Part shown: one piece after another, positions 49,834-59,161 of the stretch
Numbering within the stretch: the first letter of the stretch is position 1
Layout of the letters: each line of letters opens with the position of its first letter
From: Mesorhizobium sp. 1M-11
Lineage (GTDB): Bacteria; Pseudomonadota; Alphaproteobacteria; Rhizobiales; Rhizobiaceae
Length of the DNA stretch: 64,000 bases
Assembly: GCF_001303895.1 (NCBI RefSeq)
Contig: NZ_LJSD01000050.1
Location: 176,001-240,000 of the forward strand
Direction of reading: 5' to 3'
Notes under the pieces: model-generated
The model's input: the letters and a program-made list of their open reading frames with translations, nothing else
What the model was told of the DNA's origin: nothing
Databases searched by the model: none
Program-made: the position numbers and the translations under genes

Positions 49834-51852
49834 TCAACCCGCCTTCGGGCGTAGAAGGCGCTGCAGTTCATCTGGGTCCGTGACGGCGGGTAGGCAGGTC
49901 TGAGCCGCGCAGAGATAGGCACCGGGCTTGTCCGTTGGAGGAACCACGTCGCCCGGCAAGGATGGTGCCGAGCCGCCGAGTGGAACGATGATATCGATCC
50001 GACGGATGTCGGGATTTCGATTCGCTACCGCAACGAGATTTGCCTGGTCTGGATTTTCCACGATAACCAGCTTCAACGGTTCCAGTAGCAGCGCGCAGGA
50101 ATTGACGATGCCGACCTGGCCATAGGTCTGCTGACTTGCTCGGCCCATGGCGTGTTCGGCTACCGAGAGCGCTTTTTCATGGAGTGCGAGATCGCCAGTT
50201 GCCGTTGCCAGCCGTGCCAAGGCTTCGATGATCTGTCCGGTCGCGGACGGTATGGCTTCGTCGACATCACCCCGGATGCGGACTGGAACATCCTTGCTGT
50301 CCGAGGCGGAAAGGTAGTAGCCGGCATGCTCTGCGTCGCCATGCCAACGGTCGAGTTGCTCGGCCAGTGCCCTGGCGGTGCCGATATAGTTGGTGTCGCC
50401 TGTTGCTTCGAACAACGCCACGGCGGCGGTGATCATGGCGCCATAGTCGCTGGACAAGGCAGGGAACAGCTTCTTGTCTCCAAGGATGGAGTGCGGCAGG
50501 CGGCCGCCTTCAGCGGCGGCAAGGATGCCGGCAAAGGCCTGGGCAGCCTGATCGATCCAGTCGTTTCGCCCGAAGCTTCGACCGCATTCGGCCAGGGCTG
50601 TGATGAGCAGCCCGTTCCAGTCGGCCAGTACCTTGTCGTCGCGTCCTGGGCGGATACGCCGGGCTCGCTCGGCAAGGAGCTTTGCCTTCAAGTCGGCTAC
50701 GGTTGAATGGTTGGCGACTTCTCGTTCACGCTGTTCGTCGTTCTGCCGCAAGATCGGTTTGCCTTCCCAGTTGGCTGGAGCGGCCAAACCGTAGTGATCG
50801 GCAAAGGCGGGAAGGTCGGTCTCGAAAGCGTTGGCAAGCTCCTGGTCGTTCCAGGTGTAGAAAAGACCCTCTTCGCCGTCGCTGTCTGCGTCCAAGCTGG
50901 AAGCGAACGCCCCGTGTTCGGTGCGCATCTCACGGGAAAGCCAGGCGATGGTCTCTTCGATTCGTATCCGGAACAGTTCGTCGCCGGTTGCTGCATAGGC
51001 CCAGTTGGCCATCCGCAGAAGCTGGGCGTTGTCGTAAAGCATCTTCTCGAAATGCGGCACGGTCCATTCGGCGTCCGTGGAGTAGCGGCAGAGGCCGCCA
51101 CCGACATGATCGTAGATGCCGCCGGCAAGCATCTTTCGCAGGGACAACAAAACGGCGTCCCGATGGGTCGCATTGCCGGCTTGCAGCCAGGAAAGCCAGA
51201 GTGTCGTCATGAAGGGCGCGTTCGGGAATTTTGGAGCGCCTTTCAAACCGCCTTCATTCCAGTCAATCATACCCTCGATGCCGTCCGCGAGACGCAGGAG
51301 GGTATGCTGACTGAGCACGCCTTTGGGCTGCGTGGCCGACAGCCGGGCAGCAACATGCGTGAGGAGCCCGCCAGCGCTTTGGATTAGGCTGTCCCGCTTT
51401 TCCCGCCACGCCTTGTCGACGGCCTCGAGTACCTGCACGAAACCCGGCCGGCCATAACGCGAGCGTGGCGGAAAGTAGGTCCCGCCCCAGAAGGGCTGAC
51501 CATCGGGTGTCAGAAACATGGTCAGTGGCCAGCCGCCTTGTTCTCCCATGGCCGAAAGCGAGGCCATATAGATCTGGTCGATATCCGGGCGCTCTTCCCG
51601 ATCCACCTTGATGTTGATGAAGAACCGGTTCATGACGCCGGCGATTTCGTCGTTTTCGAAGCTTTCATGCGCCATGACATGGCACCAATGACAGGCGGCA
51701 TAACCGACGGAAAGCAGGATGGGACGTTCCAGCGTGCGCGCTTCATCCAGGGCTGCCTGTGACCAGGCTCGCCAGTGAACGGGATTCTGCGCATGTTGGC
51801 GCAGATACGGACTTGCCTCGTCAGCGAGCAGGTTCTTCTGCGGTAAGGTCAC
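49834..51852 (-). CDS. DUF255/thioredoxin-domain and glycan-epimerase-like protein (YyaL family)
   Basis: A 672-residue protein. The N-terminal thioredoxin-like domain (DUF255) has CHWCHVMAHESFEND near residues 55-69, with a CxxC-type pair. The remainder is a six-hairpin toroid like N-acylglucosamine 2-epimerase, with FYTWNDQEL and QTCLPAV near the end. Human SPATA20 is a distant relative. Function in bacteria is unknown. It is divergent from mnmE across 53 bp. Confidence 0.9.
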   Translation of the reverse strand: MTLPQKNLLADEASPYLRQHAQNPVHWRAWSQAALDEARTLERPILLSVGYAACHWCHVMAHESFENDEIAGVMNRFFINIKVDREERPDIDQIYMASLSAMGEQGGWPLTMFLTPDGQPFWGGTYFPPRSRYGRPGFVQVLEAVDKAWREKRDSLIQSAGGLLTHVAARLSATQPKGVLSQHTLLRLADGIEGMIDWNEGGLKGAPKFPNAPFMTTLWLSWLQAGNATHRDAVLLSLRKMLAGGIYDHVGGGLCRYSTDAEWTVPHFEKMLYDNAQLLRMANWAYAATGDELFRIRIEETIAWLSREMRTEHGAFASSLDADSDGEEGLFYTWNDQELANAFETDLPAFADHYGLAAPANWEGKPILRQNDEQREREVANHSTVADLKAKLLAERARRIRPGRDDKVLADWNGLLITALAECGRSFGRNDWIDQAAQAFAGILAAAEGGRLPHSILGDKKLFPALSSDYGAMITAAVALFEATGDTNYIGTARALAEQLDRWHGDAEHAGYYLSASDSKDVPVRIRGDVDEAIPSATGQIIEALARLATATGDLALHEKALSVAEHAMGRASQQTYGQVGIVNSCALLLEPLKLVIVENPDQANLVAVANRNPDIRRIDIIVPLGGSAPSLPGDVVPPTDKPGAYLCAAQTCLPAVTDPDELQRLLRPKAG

Positions 51853-51905
51853 GGTTCCAGCCTGTTATCGACCCTAGAAGGTTAGGGCATTTCGAAGAGC
51901 GAACA

Positions 51906-53225
51906 ATGAAATTCTCGGATTCAATCGTTGCGTTATCGAGCGGAAAGCTGCCTGCCGGAGTTGCGGTTGTCCGGTTGTCGGGCTCAAAGACTCGATTCGC
52001 TATCGAAACGATAGCGGGAACGACAGCGTCTGAGCGCGAGGTGACGTTGCGCCGGCTGAGGCAGGCCGATGGATCGTTGATCGATACCGGCCTGGTGATC
52101 TTTTTCGCAGGGCCGGCAAGCTTTACCGGTGAGGACGTCGCCGAGTTTCAGGTGCATGGCGGTAAAGCCGTGGTGTCGGCCCTGCTGCAGGCTTTGACTG
52201 CAATCGATGGAATCCGTCATGCCGAGCCTGGTGAGTTCACGAGGCGAGCGTTCCTCAACGGGAAGCTCGACCTCGTCGAAACCGAAGCCCTTGCCGATCT
52301 CATCAACGCCGAAACGGAATCGCAGCGTCGTTTCGCCTTGCTCAATGCCGGAGGCGCCCAGAGTGAGCTCTATGACGCCTGGCGTCGTCGGCTTGTCCAC
52401 GCCCGCGCGATGATCGAGGCCGAGATCGATTTCGCGGACGAAGACGATATTCCCGGCTCGGTCTCGGACACGATCTGGTCTGATATGCGTAGGCTTTCCA
52501 ATGAGATCGCTGAGCATATTGCCGGATTTCGTTCGGGTGAGATCATTCGCGAGGGCTTCGATGTGGTGATCCTCGGCGCGCCCAATGCAGGAAAGTCCAG
52601 CTTGTTCAACGCCCTGGCCAGACGGGAAGCTGCCATCGTCAGCGACGAGCCTGGCACGACACGAGATTTGCTGGAGGTCGCGCTGGATTTGCACGGCCTT
52701 AAGGTCCGGCTGACCGATACGGCGGGGTTGAGGGAACATGCCGGAACCGTTGAAGGCATCGGCATCGAGCGAGCCAGGAAACGCGCCGAGAAAGCGGATC
52801 TGGTGGCGGTGCTGCAGGACATGACCGCCACGGTTCCGGACATCGAGTTGCCAACGAGGTCGCGGGTGCTCCGCATTGGAACGAAGGCCGATTTGCTTTC
52901 TGAAGGAAAGAAGAATCGCCCGGAATTCGATCTCATACTCTCTGCGAAGACGGGTGAAGGCATTACCCAGCTTCTCGAGACGTTGGGCGATATGGCAGAA
53001 GAGGCTGCTGGATCTGCGGGGAGTTTACTACCATCACGGCTTCGGCATGTGGAATTGCTGAACGATGGCAGGGCGTTTGTCGAGCACGCCCTCGGACAAC
53101 GCGATCTCGAGTTGCGGGCAGAAGACCTGCGGCTGGCCGGCGAGCGGCTTGGCCGAATTGTTGGTGTCGTCGATGTCGAAGATCTCCTAGACGTTATCTT
53201 CTCGCAGTTCTGCATCGGTAAGTGA
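51906..53225 (+). CDS. mnmE: tRNA modification GTPase MnmE (TrmE)
   Basis: A 439-residue MnmE that, with MnmG, installs the 5-carboxymethylaminomethyl (and related) group on wobble U34. The N-terminal folate domain, helical domain and G domain (G1 APNAGKSSLF near residue 226, G3 DTAGLRE) are present, and the C-terminal FCIGK provides the catalytic cysteine. The ATG at 51906 starts the conserved KFSDSIVALSSG. A parS-like site overlaps its stop codon (53223-53238). Confidence 0.96.
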   Translation: MKFSDSIVALSSGKLPAGVAVVRLSGSKTRFAIETIAGTTASEREVTLRRLRQADGSLIDTGLVIFFAGPASFTGEDVAEFQVHGGKAVVSALLQALTAIDGIRHAEPGEFTRRAFLNGKLDLVETEALADLINAETESQRRFALLNAGGAQSELYDAWRRRLVHARAMIEAEIDFADEDDIPGSVSDTIWSDMRRLSNEIAEHIAGFRSGEIIREGFDVVILGAPNAGKSSLFNALARREAAIVSDEPGTTRDLLEVALDLHGLKVRLTDTAGLREHAGTVEGIGIERARKRAEKADLVAVLQDMTATVPDIELPTRSRVLRIGTKADLLSEGKKNRPEFDLILSAKTGEGITQLLETLGDMAEEAAGSAGSLLPSRLRHVELLNDGRAFVEHALGQRDLELRAEDLRLAGERLGRIVGVVDVEDLLDVIFSQFCIGK

Positions 53226-53238
53226 CTCACGTGAAACA
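53223..53238. other. parS: parS variant 1, overlapping the mnmE stop codon
   Basis: TGACTCACGTGAAACA matches 14 of 16 consensus positions; the left half carries AC in place of TT. The same variant occurs twice more in this gap. Confidence 0.72.
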
Positions 53239-53260
53239 GTGACTCTCACAAACAAAAACG

Positions 53261-53276
53261 TGACTCACGTGAAACA
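53261..53276. other. parS: parS variant 2
   Basis: Identical 16-mer TGACTCACGTGAAACA, 38 bp after the first copy, in the mnmE-mnmG gap. The right half is a perfect consensus half-site. Confidence 0.72.
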
Positions 53277-53288
53277 CCGCCCGGCGGG

Positions 53289-53304
53289 TGACTCACGTGA
53301 AACA
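53289..53304. other. parS: parS variant 3
   Basis: Third identical copy of TGACTCACGTGAAACA, 28 bp after the second. The repeated change in one half makes chance origin unlikely. Confidence 0.72.
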
Positions 53305-53337
53305 GTGGATGGGGTGGTTTGCTTCACAACTGTCGCG

Positions 53338-53353
53338 TGTTTCACGTGAAACG
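53338..53353. other. parS: parS, near-perfect, upstream of mnmG
   Basis: TGTTTCACGTGAAACG matches the ParB site consensus at 15 of 16 positions, 71 bp before the mnmG start and 2.6 kb before parA. Confidence 0.9.
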
Positions 53354-53423
53354 TTCGGTTTTTCTTGACAGGAATCGTTCGGGAGAACATGACAGCGCAA
53401 GCGAAACTCCAGGAGCATAAGCA

Positions 53424-55295
53424 ATGATCAGCAGCTACGACGTTGTCGTGGTTGGAGGCGGCCATGCCGGTTGCGAGGCGGCCAGCGCAGCCGCGCGCGC
53501 TGGTGCGCGCTGCGCCTTGGTCACGCTGCGCTTCGACACCATTGGCGTGATGTCATGCAATCCGGCGATTGGAGGCCTGGGCAAAGGTCATCTCGTTCGG
53601 GAGATCGATGCGATGGACGGCCTGATGGGCCGCGTCGCAGACGCCGGGGGCATCCAGTTCCGCCTGCTCAATCGTCGTAAAGGTCCTGCGGTGCGCGGAC
53701 CTCGAACGCAGGCTGATCGAAAGCTGTATCGGCTGGCCATGCAAGATGCCATCCAGGCGCAGCCTAATCTCGATGTTGTTGAAGGTGAGGTTTTCGATCT
53801 CGAAGTCGAGAACAGCACCGTAACGGCGGTTGTGTTGGCAGACGGTCGGCGGCTGTCCTGCGGTGCCGTGGTTTTGACCACAGGCACGTTCTTGCGCGGA
53901 TTAATCCATATCGGCGACCGCAAGATCGTTGCGGGGCGTATGAACGAGCAAGCTTCGGTCGGCCTTTCTGCTACGATGGAGCGCATCGGCTTCAAGCTCG
54001 GGCGTTTGAAGACAGGCACGCCGCCCCGGCTGGATGGACGAACGATTGACTGGAAAATCCTGGAAAGCCAGGCCGCGGACGAAAACCCGGTGCCTTTTTC
54101 TCTGATGACGGATCGTATCCGCAATCCTCAGATCGATTGCGGCATCACGCGCACGACCCCGGAATCGCATGCCGTGATTCGCGCCAATCTCAATCGCTCC
54201 GCCATGTATTCCGGGGAGATCGAAGGGGTCGGGCCGCGCTATTGCCCCTCCATCGAGGACAAGATCGTCAAGTTCGGCGATCGCGAAGGACACCAGATTT
54301 TTCTGGAGCCGGAAGGTCTCGACGATCCTACGGTTTATCCGAACGGGATTTCGACATCCCTGCCGGAAGATGCACAACTCGAATTGCTCAAGACAATCCC
54401 GGGTCTGGAGCGCGCGACAATGCTTCAGCCGGGTTACGCCATCGAATATGATCATGTCGATCCGCGTGAGTTGCACCAGTCGCTCGAGACCCGAAAGGTC
54501 CAGGGATTGTTTCTCGCCGGTCAGATCAATGGCACGACCGGTTATGAAGAGGCAGGGGCGCAGGGACTTGTCGCAGGTTTGAACGCCGCGCGTCGCGCCG
54601 GCGGCTGCAGCCAGGTCGTGCTCAGCCGGACCGAGGCATACATCGGCGTTATGATCGATGACCTGACGAGCCGGGGCATCGCGGAACCTTATCGCATGTT
54701 CACATCGCGCGCGGAGTTTAGGCTGTCATTGCGTGCCGACAATGCCGATGAACGTCTGACGGGCAAAGCGATCGAGCTTGGTATTGTGTCGGCGGATCGT
54801 TCTCGTCGCTTCGAGGAGATCAAGACGCGAATCGATCGCGCACGTGAATTGGCCAAACAGATCCGGTTTACCCCGAACGAAGCCGCCGGCTATGGCTTGG
54901 AGATCAACAAGGACGGTGTCCGGCGTTCAGCCTACGATCTGCTGGCGTATCCGGATGTGGATATTGCCTGGCTGGCGAAGATCGATTCGCAATTCGCCGG
55001 GATCGACGCCAAGACGGCGGAAGCTCTCGAAATCGAAGCGAAGTATTCCGTCTATTTGGATCGCCAGAAGACGGATGCCGAACAACTGCGTCGGGAGGAA
55101 AACCGGCTGATCCCGGCCCAACTGGATTTTGGCGGTGTCTCCGGGCTCTCCAATGAGCTCAAGCAGAAGATGCGGGATCGCAAGCCGCGATCGATCGCCG
55201 AGGCGCAGCGTATGGAGGGCATGACGCCCGCGGCTCTGGCTGTGATTGTCGCGCATATTCGAAATGCGGAAATCGCCGAGAAGGGTGCCGCGTGA
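53424..55295 (+). CDS. mnmG: tRNA U34 carboxymethylaminomethyl-modifying enzyme MnmG (GidA)
   Basis: A 623-residue FAD/NADH-dependent partner of MnmE. The FAD motif is VVVGGGHAGCEAA near residue 7; the conserved CNPAIGGLGKGHLVREIDA is near 45 and GQINGTTGYEEA near 368. The AGGAGCATAAGC leader provides the ribosome site. Its end overlaps rsmG by 4 bp, in the classic gidA-gidB-parA-parB order near the chromosome origin. Confidence 0.97.
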   Translation: MISSYDVVVVGGGHAGCEAASAAARAGARCALVTLRFDTIGVMSCNPAIGGLGKGHLVREIDAMDGLMGRVADAGGIQFRLLNRRKGPAVRGPRTQADRKLYRLAMQDAIQAQPNLDVVEGEVFDLEVENSTVTAVVLADGRRLSCGAVVLTTGTFLRGLIHIGDRKIVAGRMNEQASVGLSATMERIGFKLGRLKTGTPPRLDGRTIDWKILESQAADENPVPFSLMTDRIRNPQIDCGITRTTPESHAVIRANLNRSAMYSGEIEGVGPRYCPSIEDKIVKFGDREGHQIFLEPEGLDDPTVYPNGISTSLPEDAQLELLKTIPGLERATMLQPGYAIEYDHVDPRELHQSLETRKVQGLFLAGQINGTTGYEEAGAQGLVAGLNAARRAGGCSQVVLSRTEAYIGVMIDDLTSRGIAEPYRMFTSRAEFRLSLRADNADERLTGKAIELGIVSADRSRRFEEIKTRIDRARELAKQIRFTPNEAAGYGLEINKDGVRRSAYDLLAYPDVDIAWLAKIDSQFAGIDAKTAEALEIEAKYSVYLDRQKTDAEQLRREENRLIPAQLDFGGVSGLSNELKQKMRDRKPRSIAEAQRMEGMTPAALAVIVAHIRNAEIAEKGAA

Positions 55296-55921
55296 GCGCT
55301 GCATCTTATGAAAGCTTGCGGGCGGCGGCGGGGGACGTTTCACGTGAAACGTTTGCGGCGCTCGAAGCTTTTGAAGCACATTTCCTGAAATGGAACAGAA
55401 GCATCAATCTCGTTGCGGCATCCACCGAAAATGATGTCTGGCAACGTCATATCCTGGACAGCGCCCAGCTCGCCAAGATCGAACCGGCCGCAAAGCGGTG
55501 GGTCGATATTGGGTCTGGCGGCGGGTTTCCGGGCTTGGTCATGGCGTTTTTGCTTGGCGAGCGCGGCGGTTCGATCTCTCTTGTTGAGAGCAATCGCAAG
55601 AAAACCGGCTTTCTGCAGGCTACGGTCGGACAGTTTCGATTGCCCGCGCGAATCATCGCCAGGCGTATCGAAGACTCATACCCATTTGTGGATGCGCCGG
55701 AGATCGTCACCGCCCGCGCCTTGGCTTCATTGACCGATCTCCTGGCTCTGACGGAGCCTTGGTTGGCGGCCGGTGCCCGGGCTTTGTTCCACAAAGGCAG
55801 GGATTATCAGCGGGAAATAAAAGAAAGCTCTCTCCGCTGGCGTTTCGATCTGCTAGAACATCCAAGCACCGTCGACCCACAAGGGGTTGTGCTTGAGCTG
55901 CGCAATGTTCGCAGAATTTGA
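55292..55921 (+). CDS. rsmG: 16S rRNA (guanine527-N7)-methyltransferase RsmG (GidB)
   Basis: A 209-residue RsmG that methylates G527 of 16S rRNA using S-adenosylmethionine. The methyl-donor site is VDIGSGGGFPGL near residue 71. The N-terminal VSRET is encoded by a perfect parS palindrome (55336-55351), a dual-use sequence kept in many RsmG proteins. It overlaps mnmG by 4 bp and precedes parA by 43 bp. Confidence 0.95.
   Translation: MSAASYESLRAAAGDVSRETFAALEAFEAHFLKWNRSINLVAASTENDVWQRHILDSAQLAKIEPAAKRWVDIGSGGGFPGLVMAFLLGERGGSISLVESNRKKTGFLQATVGQFRLPARIIARRIEDSYPFVDAPEIVTARALASLTDLLALTEPWLAAGARALFHKGRDYQREIKESSLRWRFDLLEHPSTVDPQGVVLELRNVRRI
55336..55351. other. parS: Perfect parS palindrome inside rsmG
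   Basis: CGTTTCACGTGAAACG is a perfectly symmetric ParB-binding site, matching the consensus core of 14 exactly, in frame within rsmG where it encodes VSRET. Confidence 0.92.
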
Positions 55922-55964
55922 TTCAACGCGTGATGCTAGCGAAATGAATTTGTGGCGGAAAACC

Positions 55965-56753
55965 ATGACCACCACCGGACCAAGGATCATTACCGTTGCC
56001 AACCAGAAGGGTGGTGTCGGCAAGACGACCACCGCCATAAATCTGGCAACGGCGCTCGCGGCGATCGGCGAGCGCGTGCTCATCGTTGACCTTGACCCAC
56101 AGGGCAATGCCAGCACGGGGCTCGGCATCGACCGTCGGGATCGCACCGTTTCTTCCTACGACGTCCTCACCGGTCAGCTTGATCTGGAAGCCGCGGCAAT
56201 GCCCACGGCTGTGCCGGGTCTGTCGATCGTGCCGTCGACGCTCGACCTGCTTGGCATCGAGATGGAGATCGCCTCGGCACCGGATCGCGTGCTGCGCCTG
56301 CGCAACGCGATCCACGCTTCCGATCAGTACAGCTATGTTCTGATCGATTGTCCACCATCGCTCAATCTGCTGACGCTGAATTCGATGGCGGCCGCCGATT
56401 CCGTGCTGGTTCCACTGCAATGCGAATTCTTCGCGCTGGAAGGCCTCAGCCAGTTGCTCGAGACGGTCGAGCAGGTGCGCGGCTCGATCAACCCGAATTT
56501 AAGCATTCAGGGCATCGTGCTCACCATGTTCGACGGCCGCAACAATCTCGCCAACCAGGTTGTGCAGGATGTGCGCGCCTATATGGGCGACAAGGTCTAT
56601 GAGACGGTCATCCCGCGCAATGTTCGGGTTTCCGAAGCGCCATCCTATGGCAAGCCGGCGATTCTCTACGATCTCAAATGCTCCGGCAGCCAAGCCTACC
56701 TGCAATTGGCTTCGGAGGTGATTCGCCGCGAGCGCCAGCTGCGGGCCGCATAA
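55965..56753 (+). CDS. parA: Chromosome-partitioning ATPase ParA
   Basis: A 262-residue ParA. The deviant Walker A is KGGVGKTTT near residue 15; VDLDPQGNAST and LIDCPPSLNLLTLN are the switch and Walker B motifs. It binds DNA non-specifically as ATP dimer and moves ParB-parS complexes. The ATG at 55965 is used (GGCGGA upstream); an in-frame ATG at 55944 would add seven residues. parB follows after 41 bp. Confidence 0.95.
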   Translation: MTTTGPRIITVANQKGGVGKTTTAINLATALAAIGERVLIVDLDPQGNASTGLGIDRRDRTVSSYDVLTGQLDLEAAAMPTAVPGLSIVPSTLDLLGIEMEIASAPDRVLRLRNAIHASDQYSYVLIDCPPSLNLLTLNSMAAADSVLVPLQCEFFALEGLSQLLETVEQVRGSINPNLSIQGIVLTMFDGRNNLANQVVQDVRAYMGDKVYETVIPRNVRVSEAPSYGKPAILYDLKCSGSQAYLQLASEVIRRERQLRAA

Positions 56754-56794
56754 GATTCGATACGTTACCGAAACGATGACCTGGAAGACCTGAG

Positions 56795-57676
56795 ATGAAC
56801 GACGATCCTTCGAGAAAGCGGCTGGGACGAGGGCTTGCGGCGCTGATCGGCGAAATCGACCGACCGGCGGCGGCCACCGAACAGCAGCGGACGGCGGCGG
56901 ACGGCAAAGTGCCGATCGAGTTCGTTTCCCCGAATCCGCGCAATCCGCGACGTCATTTCGGCGATGCCGAACTGACGGACCTGTCTCAGTCGATTCGCGA
57001 ACATGGCGTGGTCCAGCCTGTGGTGGTGCGGTCGTCGCCAACACAGCAGGGGCGCTATGAAATCATCGCCGGCGAGCGGCGCTGGCGGGCCGCGCAACGC
57101 GCTGGCCTGATCGAGATTCCGGTGATCGTGCGGGAGGTCAATGATCGAACGGCGCTGGAGCTGGCGATCATTGAAAACGTTCAGCGTGCTGATCTCAACG
57201 CGGTTGAAGAAGCACTTGGCTATCAGCAGCTGATCGATGATCACGGCTACAGTCAGGCCGATCTCGGTCAGGTCATCGGCAAGAGCCGCAGCCATGTCGC
57301 CAACACGCTGCGGCTTCTGAAACTGCCGGATGTGATTCAAGACATGCTGGTGGATGGCTCTTTGTCAGCAGGCCATGCGCGCACGCTGGTCACCGCGCAG
57401 GATCCGGCAGGACTTGCCAAGCGCATCGTGGAAGAAGGGCTTTCCGTGCGCCAGGCTGAGGCGCTCGCGCAGATGCCGGTCCAGGCGCAGCGCGAGGCCA
57501 AGCTTTCGACACCCGCTGAGAAGGATCCGGATACGCTGGCGCTGGAAAAGCTCCTGTCCGATGTCACCGGCATGAAAGTGGTGATCGCGCACAAGAGCGG
57601 CGGCGGCGAACTGCGGGTGTCGTATCGCTCGCTCGATCAGCTCGATGATCTCTGCCGGCGGCTGAAACAGACCTGA
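56795..57676 (+). CDS. parB: Chromosome-partitioning CTPase ParB
   Basis: A 293-residue ParB. The N-terminal KRLGRGLAALIGE contacts ParA; GERRWRAAQ and ENVQRADLNAVEE form the CTP-binding box, and KSRSHVANTLRLLKLP is the parS-reading helix-turn-helix. A C-terminal dimer domain closes it. Six parS or parS-like sites in this window are its expected loading points. It is convergent with holA. Confidence 0.96.
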   Translation: MNDDPSRKRLGRGLAALIGEIDRPAAATEQQRTAADGKVPIEFVSPNPRNPRRHFGDAELTDLSQSIREHGVVQPVVVRSSPTQQGRYEIIAGERRWRAAQRAGLIEIPVIVREVNDRTALELAIIENVQRADLNAVEEALGYQQLIDDHGYSQADLGQVIGKSRSHVANTLRLLKLPDVIQDMLVDGSLSAGHARTLVTAQDPAGLAKRIVEEGLSVRQAEALAQMPVQAQREAKLSTPAEKDPDTLALEKLLSDVTGMKVVIAHKSGGGELRVSYRSLDQLDDLCRRLKQT

Positions 57677-57752
57677 GCCTTCGACGGCATATATCGGTTG
57701 ATTCGTTCTAAGTCATTGTAAAACAAAAGTTTTAACGCAAGGCAGGTTTTGC

Positions 57753-58802
57753 TCAGCGTCGTTGCGCCAGTCTCGCGCTTTCCACGGCGATGCCGAGCAA
57801 AGCCTGCCGAGCGATCGGCTCGGCGAGATCGGACCGCCGCCGCGTCTGCAGGACAGCGGCTTGAAGCCGTGCAAGTGCCCGGCTCAAGGCTTCGGAATTC
57901 CATCGTTCCAGCGCAGTCTCGATCAAGCGTCGGCGGGTAAAGAAAACCGGCGGCTTGTGCGCGGCAACGACTGCGGCCGCGTTGCGACCGCCGCCGGCAT
58001 CCACGGCACCGCGCATCGAATGCAGGGCCTGGAACTGGCGCATCGCGGCAGCCAGCGCCAGGAAAGGCTGGCCGCCGGCCTGGCATTGCAGGGTAAAGGC
58101 CGTATCGAAATCGTCCAGCCTGCCGGCCAGCACCGCGTCGACCGCATCGTCAAAGGATTGCCCGGAGACATCCCCGGTAAGAGCGCGCACGTCCTCCAGC
58201 GTGATTTCACCGCGACCATGCGCATAAAGCGCCAGCTTCTCGACCTCGCCGCGCGAGGCGAGGCGATCGCCGCCGAGGTTGCGGCGCAAGGCCTGGCGCG
58301 CCTCCAGCGTCATCGTCATGCCGGCCTTGCCGAGTTCGTCGTCGATGACGGTTTCGATGTCGCGCGCATCGTCTGCATAACAGGGCAGCGCCATCGCGCC
58401 GCTCGCTGCCTCGACGGTTGCGCGCAACCCGACACCCTTCTTCAGATCTCCGGCCTCGATCAGAACAACGGCATCGCGCGGCGGCTCGGCCAGCAAGGCC
58501 TTGACGTCATCCGCGAGGTTTTTCTGGGCACCGGCGTTGCGCAGCCACAGCAGGCGCCGATCGGAAAACATCGGCACGGTGCGCGCTTCATCGAGCAGAC
58601 GGCCTTGGTCGCGGTCGGCATCGTCAGCATCCAGCTTCACCACGGAAAAGGGGTCGTCGAGCGGCAGTCCGGTGCGCGTCGCATAGGCACGCGCCCGCTC
58701 CGCCACCAGTCCGCGGTCCGGACCATAGATCAGCACCAGCCAGGTGCTGGGATCCGGCCGGGCCAGCCACGAATCGACTTCTGAGGCTTTTTTCTGTGCC
58801 AT
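57753..58802 (-). CDS. holA: DNA polymerase III delta subunit
   Basis: A 349-residue HolA, the clamp-loader subunit that opens the beta sliding clamp. The N-terminal STWLVLIYGPDRGLVAERARA resembles the nucleotide fold without a P-loop, and the C-terminal domain includes RRRSDLAEPIARQALLG. In relatives I recall leuS-lptE directly upstream of holA; here neither is present, as the bkd operon begins instead. Confidence 0.9.
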   Translation of the reverse strand: MAQKKASEVDSWLARPDPSTWLVLIYGPDRGLVAERARAYATRTGLPLDDPFSVVKLDADDADRDQGRLLDEARTVPMFSDRRLLWLRNAGAQKNLADDVKALLAEPPRDAVVLIEAGDLKKGVGLRATVEAASGAMALPCYADDARDIETVIDDELGKAGMTMTLEARQALRRNLGGDRLASRGEVEKLALYAHGRGEITLEDVRALTGDVSGQSFDDAVDAVLAGRLDDFDTAFTLQCQAGGQPFLALAAAMRQFQALHSMRGAVDAGGGRNAAAVVAAHKPPVFFTRRRLIETALERWNSEALSRALARLQAAVLQTRRRSDLAEPIARQALLGIAVESARLAQRR

Positions 58803-58839
58803 GCTGGTCCCCTAGCACGATGTGGCACTCAAAGCATGT

Positions 58840-58868
58840 GGCGCAAAAGCGTGCGGCAGTTTTGCGCC
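58840..58868. repeat. Palindromic repeat hairpin
   Basis: GGCGCAAAA (58840-58848) and TTTTGCGCC (58860-58868) form a perfect 9-bp stem with an 11-nt loop. It resembles common rhizobial intergenic palindromes and may also end leftward transcripts. Confidence 0.6.
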
Positions 58869-59119
58869 AACCGTGTGAGCGAGATCAAGCTCGCGACTGC
58901 CCAGAGCGCTTTCCGGCAGCATTTGGAATGGAAACGGCGACAAGCAATCTCGTTTGTTGCCGCAAGAGCCATGGATGAGACGGGATATTACGCGCGTTTC
59001 CTGCAACATTGCGCCGCCGTCGGTGCCTCGTGCGCCGAGCAGGGAGAGGCAAACGCGGTGGACGTACTTTGACGCTGCTTCGGCGTCGAAGATATGCAAA
59101 CATCGCAGATTGAAAGTGA

Positions 59120-59161
59120 TGGAGCGTCTTTTGCGCGTCCGCATGGACGTCCGGCGTTCCA
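59120..59161. repeat. Rhizobial-type interspersed palindromic repeat (copy B)
   Basis: It shares TTTTGCGCGTCCG and the GGACG/CGGCG arms with copy A at 27512-27555, including the same outer GGAGCG/CGTTCC pairing with one G-U. It ends 22 bp before the bkdA1 start. Confidence 0.7.

Noticed and set aside
58836..59072. A 78-codon plus-strand frame between holA and bkdA1
   Set aside because: It begins inside a palindromic repeat, has no ribosome site I can see, and encodes nothing recognisable.
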